Below, piece after piece: positions 62,742-64,000 of a stretch of DNA of 64,000 nt (the stretch's first letter is position 1; each line of letters starts with the position of its first letter). Source of the DNA: Nostoc sp. C052. Lineage in GTDB: Bacteria > Cyanobacteriota > Cyanobacteriia > Cyanobacteriales > Nostocaceae. Under the pieces are notes generated by a model that saw nothing but the letters and a program-made list of their open reading frames with translations, made no database searches and was not told the DNA's origin. A program made the position numbers and the translations under genes. Location of the stretch: contig NZ_CP040272.1 in the NCBI RefSeq assembly GCF_013393905.1, forward strand, positions 6,891,501 to 6,955,500, given 5' to 3'.

Positions 62742-64000
62742 ATGTCTCGAAAACGTCAGCTAGTCAAGGCAATTCAAAAAACCTTCAAACAAATTAGCAA
62801 GCAGTTTTTATCTGCAATTAACAAGCAAATTATTTGGCTCTTGCGTGCTATTTTCGGCACTCGAAGAAAACGCGGCTCAGAGAATGCTGGGTTTTTGTTG
62901 CCGACAGTGGCAATGGTGTTAATAGTAGTCGTCTTGTTGACCACTGTTATTTTGTTTCGGTCTTTTGAACGCTCCAAAAATGCTAGTAATGTCCGGGTGA
63001 ATGAAGCTGTACTTAACGCTGCATCACCTGCCCTTGACAGAGCTAGAGCCAAATTAGACAAGCTATTTGATGACCGTCGGCTCCCACGAGCTACACCTTC
63101 AGATACAGCTTTAGAGAGTGCCTTCAAAAATTATTTGAATGAATATACTTTTGGGGATGAAACTCAACTAAATCTGAATTATACCGGTCAAACAGCACTA
63201 CCAACTTCATGGATGTACCCGATTGATACAGATAACAATGGGAAATTTGACACCTATACTCTTTATGGAATTTATTTCCGAAATCCGCCTATAACTAACG
63301 GCGCATATAGTCGTGCTAGAAATCCTCTAGAGGCCAGAACTCCGCCCATGACCTCTGGTAGTATAAGCAACGGTTGTCAAGATACTTTGGGAACCAGTGC
63401 TACTTTGGTGGGGAGTACGGGCTGGTTTAATATTGCTAGTAAACTCAAAAAAAGCTTTTTTGTTTACACTGCTAATGTTCCTATCACTAACCCACCTACG
63501 ACTGATTACGAAGCTTTCAAAGGTAATAAAGGTTTTTCAGCTTTAGAGTATCAACAAGATCGCGTACAACTACCCCTAGTTAACAATGCGGTGGTTTATG
63601 AAGATGATATAGAACTTACCCCTGGTCCTGCATTTAACCTCAATGGACGGATCTTGACTAATAGTAACTTCCTGACTGGTAGCGGCTTTCAAACTGTTAC
63701 ACTTTATCAGGTTAGTAGTAAAAATTCCTGTTTTTACGATCAAGACAATTCCAAAATTATTGTCGGTGGCAATTTAGCAGCAGGTGGTTTCACAGATAGT
63801 GGTGATTTAAGTAACAGTGCTGGAGTTCATTTATTCCAAGGGCAAGGATCTGATCCTAATACCAGTTATGGTGTTAAAGATAACAAATCAGTTGCCGGAG
63901 TACCGACTAATATTGCCTACAATAGTTCCGCTTATGTACAGCGCATCAATCTATTAGTGCAAGCGCAGGCATCTTACGATGCATCTACTGACCCCCAGGA
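62742..64000 (+). CDS. hpsA: HpsA-like hormogonium polysaccharide protein, N-terminal part (runs off window)
   Basis: The 419 visible codons start MSRKRQLVKAIQKTFKQISK. A prepilin-like segment 'NAGFLLPTVAMVLIVVVLLT' follows at about 48-67, then 'RSKNASNVRVNEAVLNAASP' and 'ALDRARAKLDKLFDDRR'. These match HpsA, a secreted protein needed with type IV pili for hormogonium polysaccharide and gliding in Nostoc. The Gly-Phe junction is prepilin-like, but the glutamate usual five residues later is absent. The frame is open to the window end. Function beyond this homology is inferred. Confidence 0.8.
   Translation, partial: MSRKRQLVKAIQKTFKQISKQFLSAINKQIIWLLRAIFGTRRKRGSENAGFLLPTVAMVLIVVVLLTTVILFRSFERSKNASNVRVNEAVLNAASPALDRARAKLDKLFDDRRLPRATPSDTALESAFKNYLNEYTFGDETQLNLNYTGQTALPTSWMYPIDTDNNGKFDTYTLYGIYFRNPPITNGAYSRARNPLEARTPPMTSGSISNGCQDTLGTSATLVGSTGWFNIASKLKKSFFVYTANVPITNPPTTDYEAFKGNKGFSALEYQQDRVQLPLVNNAVVYEDDIELTPGPAFNLNGRILTNSNFLTGSGFQTVTLYQVSSKNSCFYDQDNSKIIVGGNLAAGGFTDSGDLSNSAGVHLFQGQGSDPNTSYGVKDNKSVAGVPTNIAYNSSAYVQRINLLVQAQASYDASTDPQ

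Noticed and set aside
1..64000. tRNA, rRNA, CRISPR array or complete insertion sequence
   Set aside because: None was recognised when scanning the intergenic regions. The repeats present are tandem arrays and inverted-repeat elements without spacer-repeat regularity.

Overview
The window is chromosomal DNA of a filamentous, heterocyst-forming cyanobacterium, most likely Nostoc or a close relative. The evidence is the gene content: RpaB, an NblB-like HEAT protein, a complex C (cytochrome b6) assembly factor, cyanophycin synthetase with cyanophycinase, a flavodiiron Flv3/Flv1 pair, and the start of a hormogonium polysaccharide gene (hpsA). The DNA style agrees: many GCGATCGC (HIP1) octamers, heptanucleotide tandem arrays (GTCATTG type), runs of the 'aaaatctaaaatcc' type, purine-rich 'gggagcagg' runs, and several families of small inverted-repeat elements. 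I saw no rRNA, tRNA, CRISPR array or complete insertion sequence.

Layout. 1-9.4 kb: partial radA, divergent rpaB with a complex C assembly gene, an M48-like protein, a DUF456 membrane protein, a PEP-CTERM protein, nblB, a CBS-pair protein, mutT, a DUF760 gene and a group 2 sigma factor. 9.9-16.6 kb: carB, a Dps ferritin with an altered iron site, a [2Fe-2S] ferredoxin-domain protein and small unknowns. 16.7-24.6 kb is the accessory stretch: toxin/antitoxin debris, a NACHT STAND ATPase ending in 24 pentapeptide repeats, an 11-copy 21-bp array, a pentapeptide-RidA fusion, an antitoxin/VapC pair bracketed by a 34-bp direct repeat, and a NUDIX gene with 24 heptamers in its leader. 24.7-38.9 kb is housekeeping: malQ, a RodZ-like gene, a pseudouridine synthase, cdsA, cbiT, a Ser/Thr kinase, tatA, cphA, cphB, trmD and ispF. 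39.1-40.2 kb holds a two-gene predicted nuclease pair. 40.2-51.9 kb holds a peptide-type binding protein, larB, argH, NUDIX and hydrolase genes, coaX, and flv3-flv1. 51.9-53.5 kb is a gene-poor stretch with a possible 46-residue protein, an orphan antitoxin and a HicBA pair. 53.6-64 kb: ribBA, argC, eno, gloA, clpB and the 5' part of hpsA.

How the genes fit together. Nitrogen and arginine metabolism is scattered over the window (carB, argH, argC, and cphA/cphB, which make and degrade the Arg-Asp reserve polymer). Photoprotection and redox stress are served by rpaB, nblB, dps, flv3/flv1, gloA and clpB. The best leads for undescribed biology are the NACHT-pentapeptide protein with its repeat-rich surroundings, the PD-(D/E)XK/PIN-like pair, the pentapeptide-RidA fusion, and the toxin-antitoxin cassette flanked by a duplicated gene end. 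A 195-bp miniature element with perfect 17-bp ends and a 9-bp target duplication sits at the 5' end of the M48-like gene. None of these functions can be proven from sequence alone.
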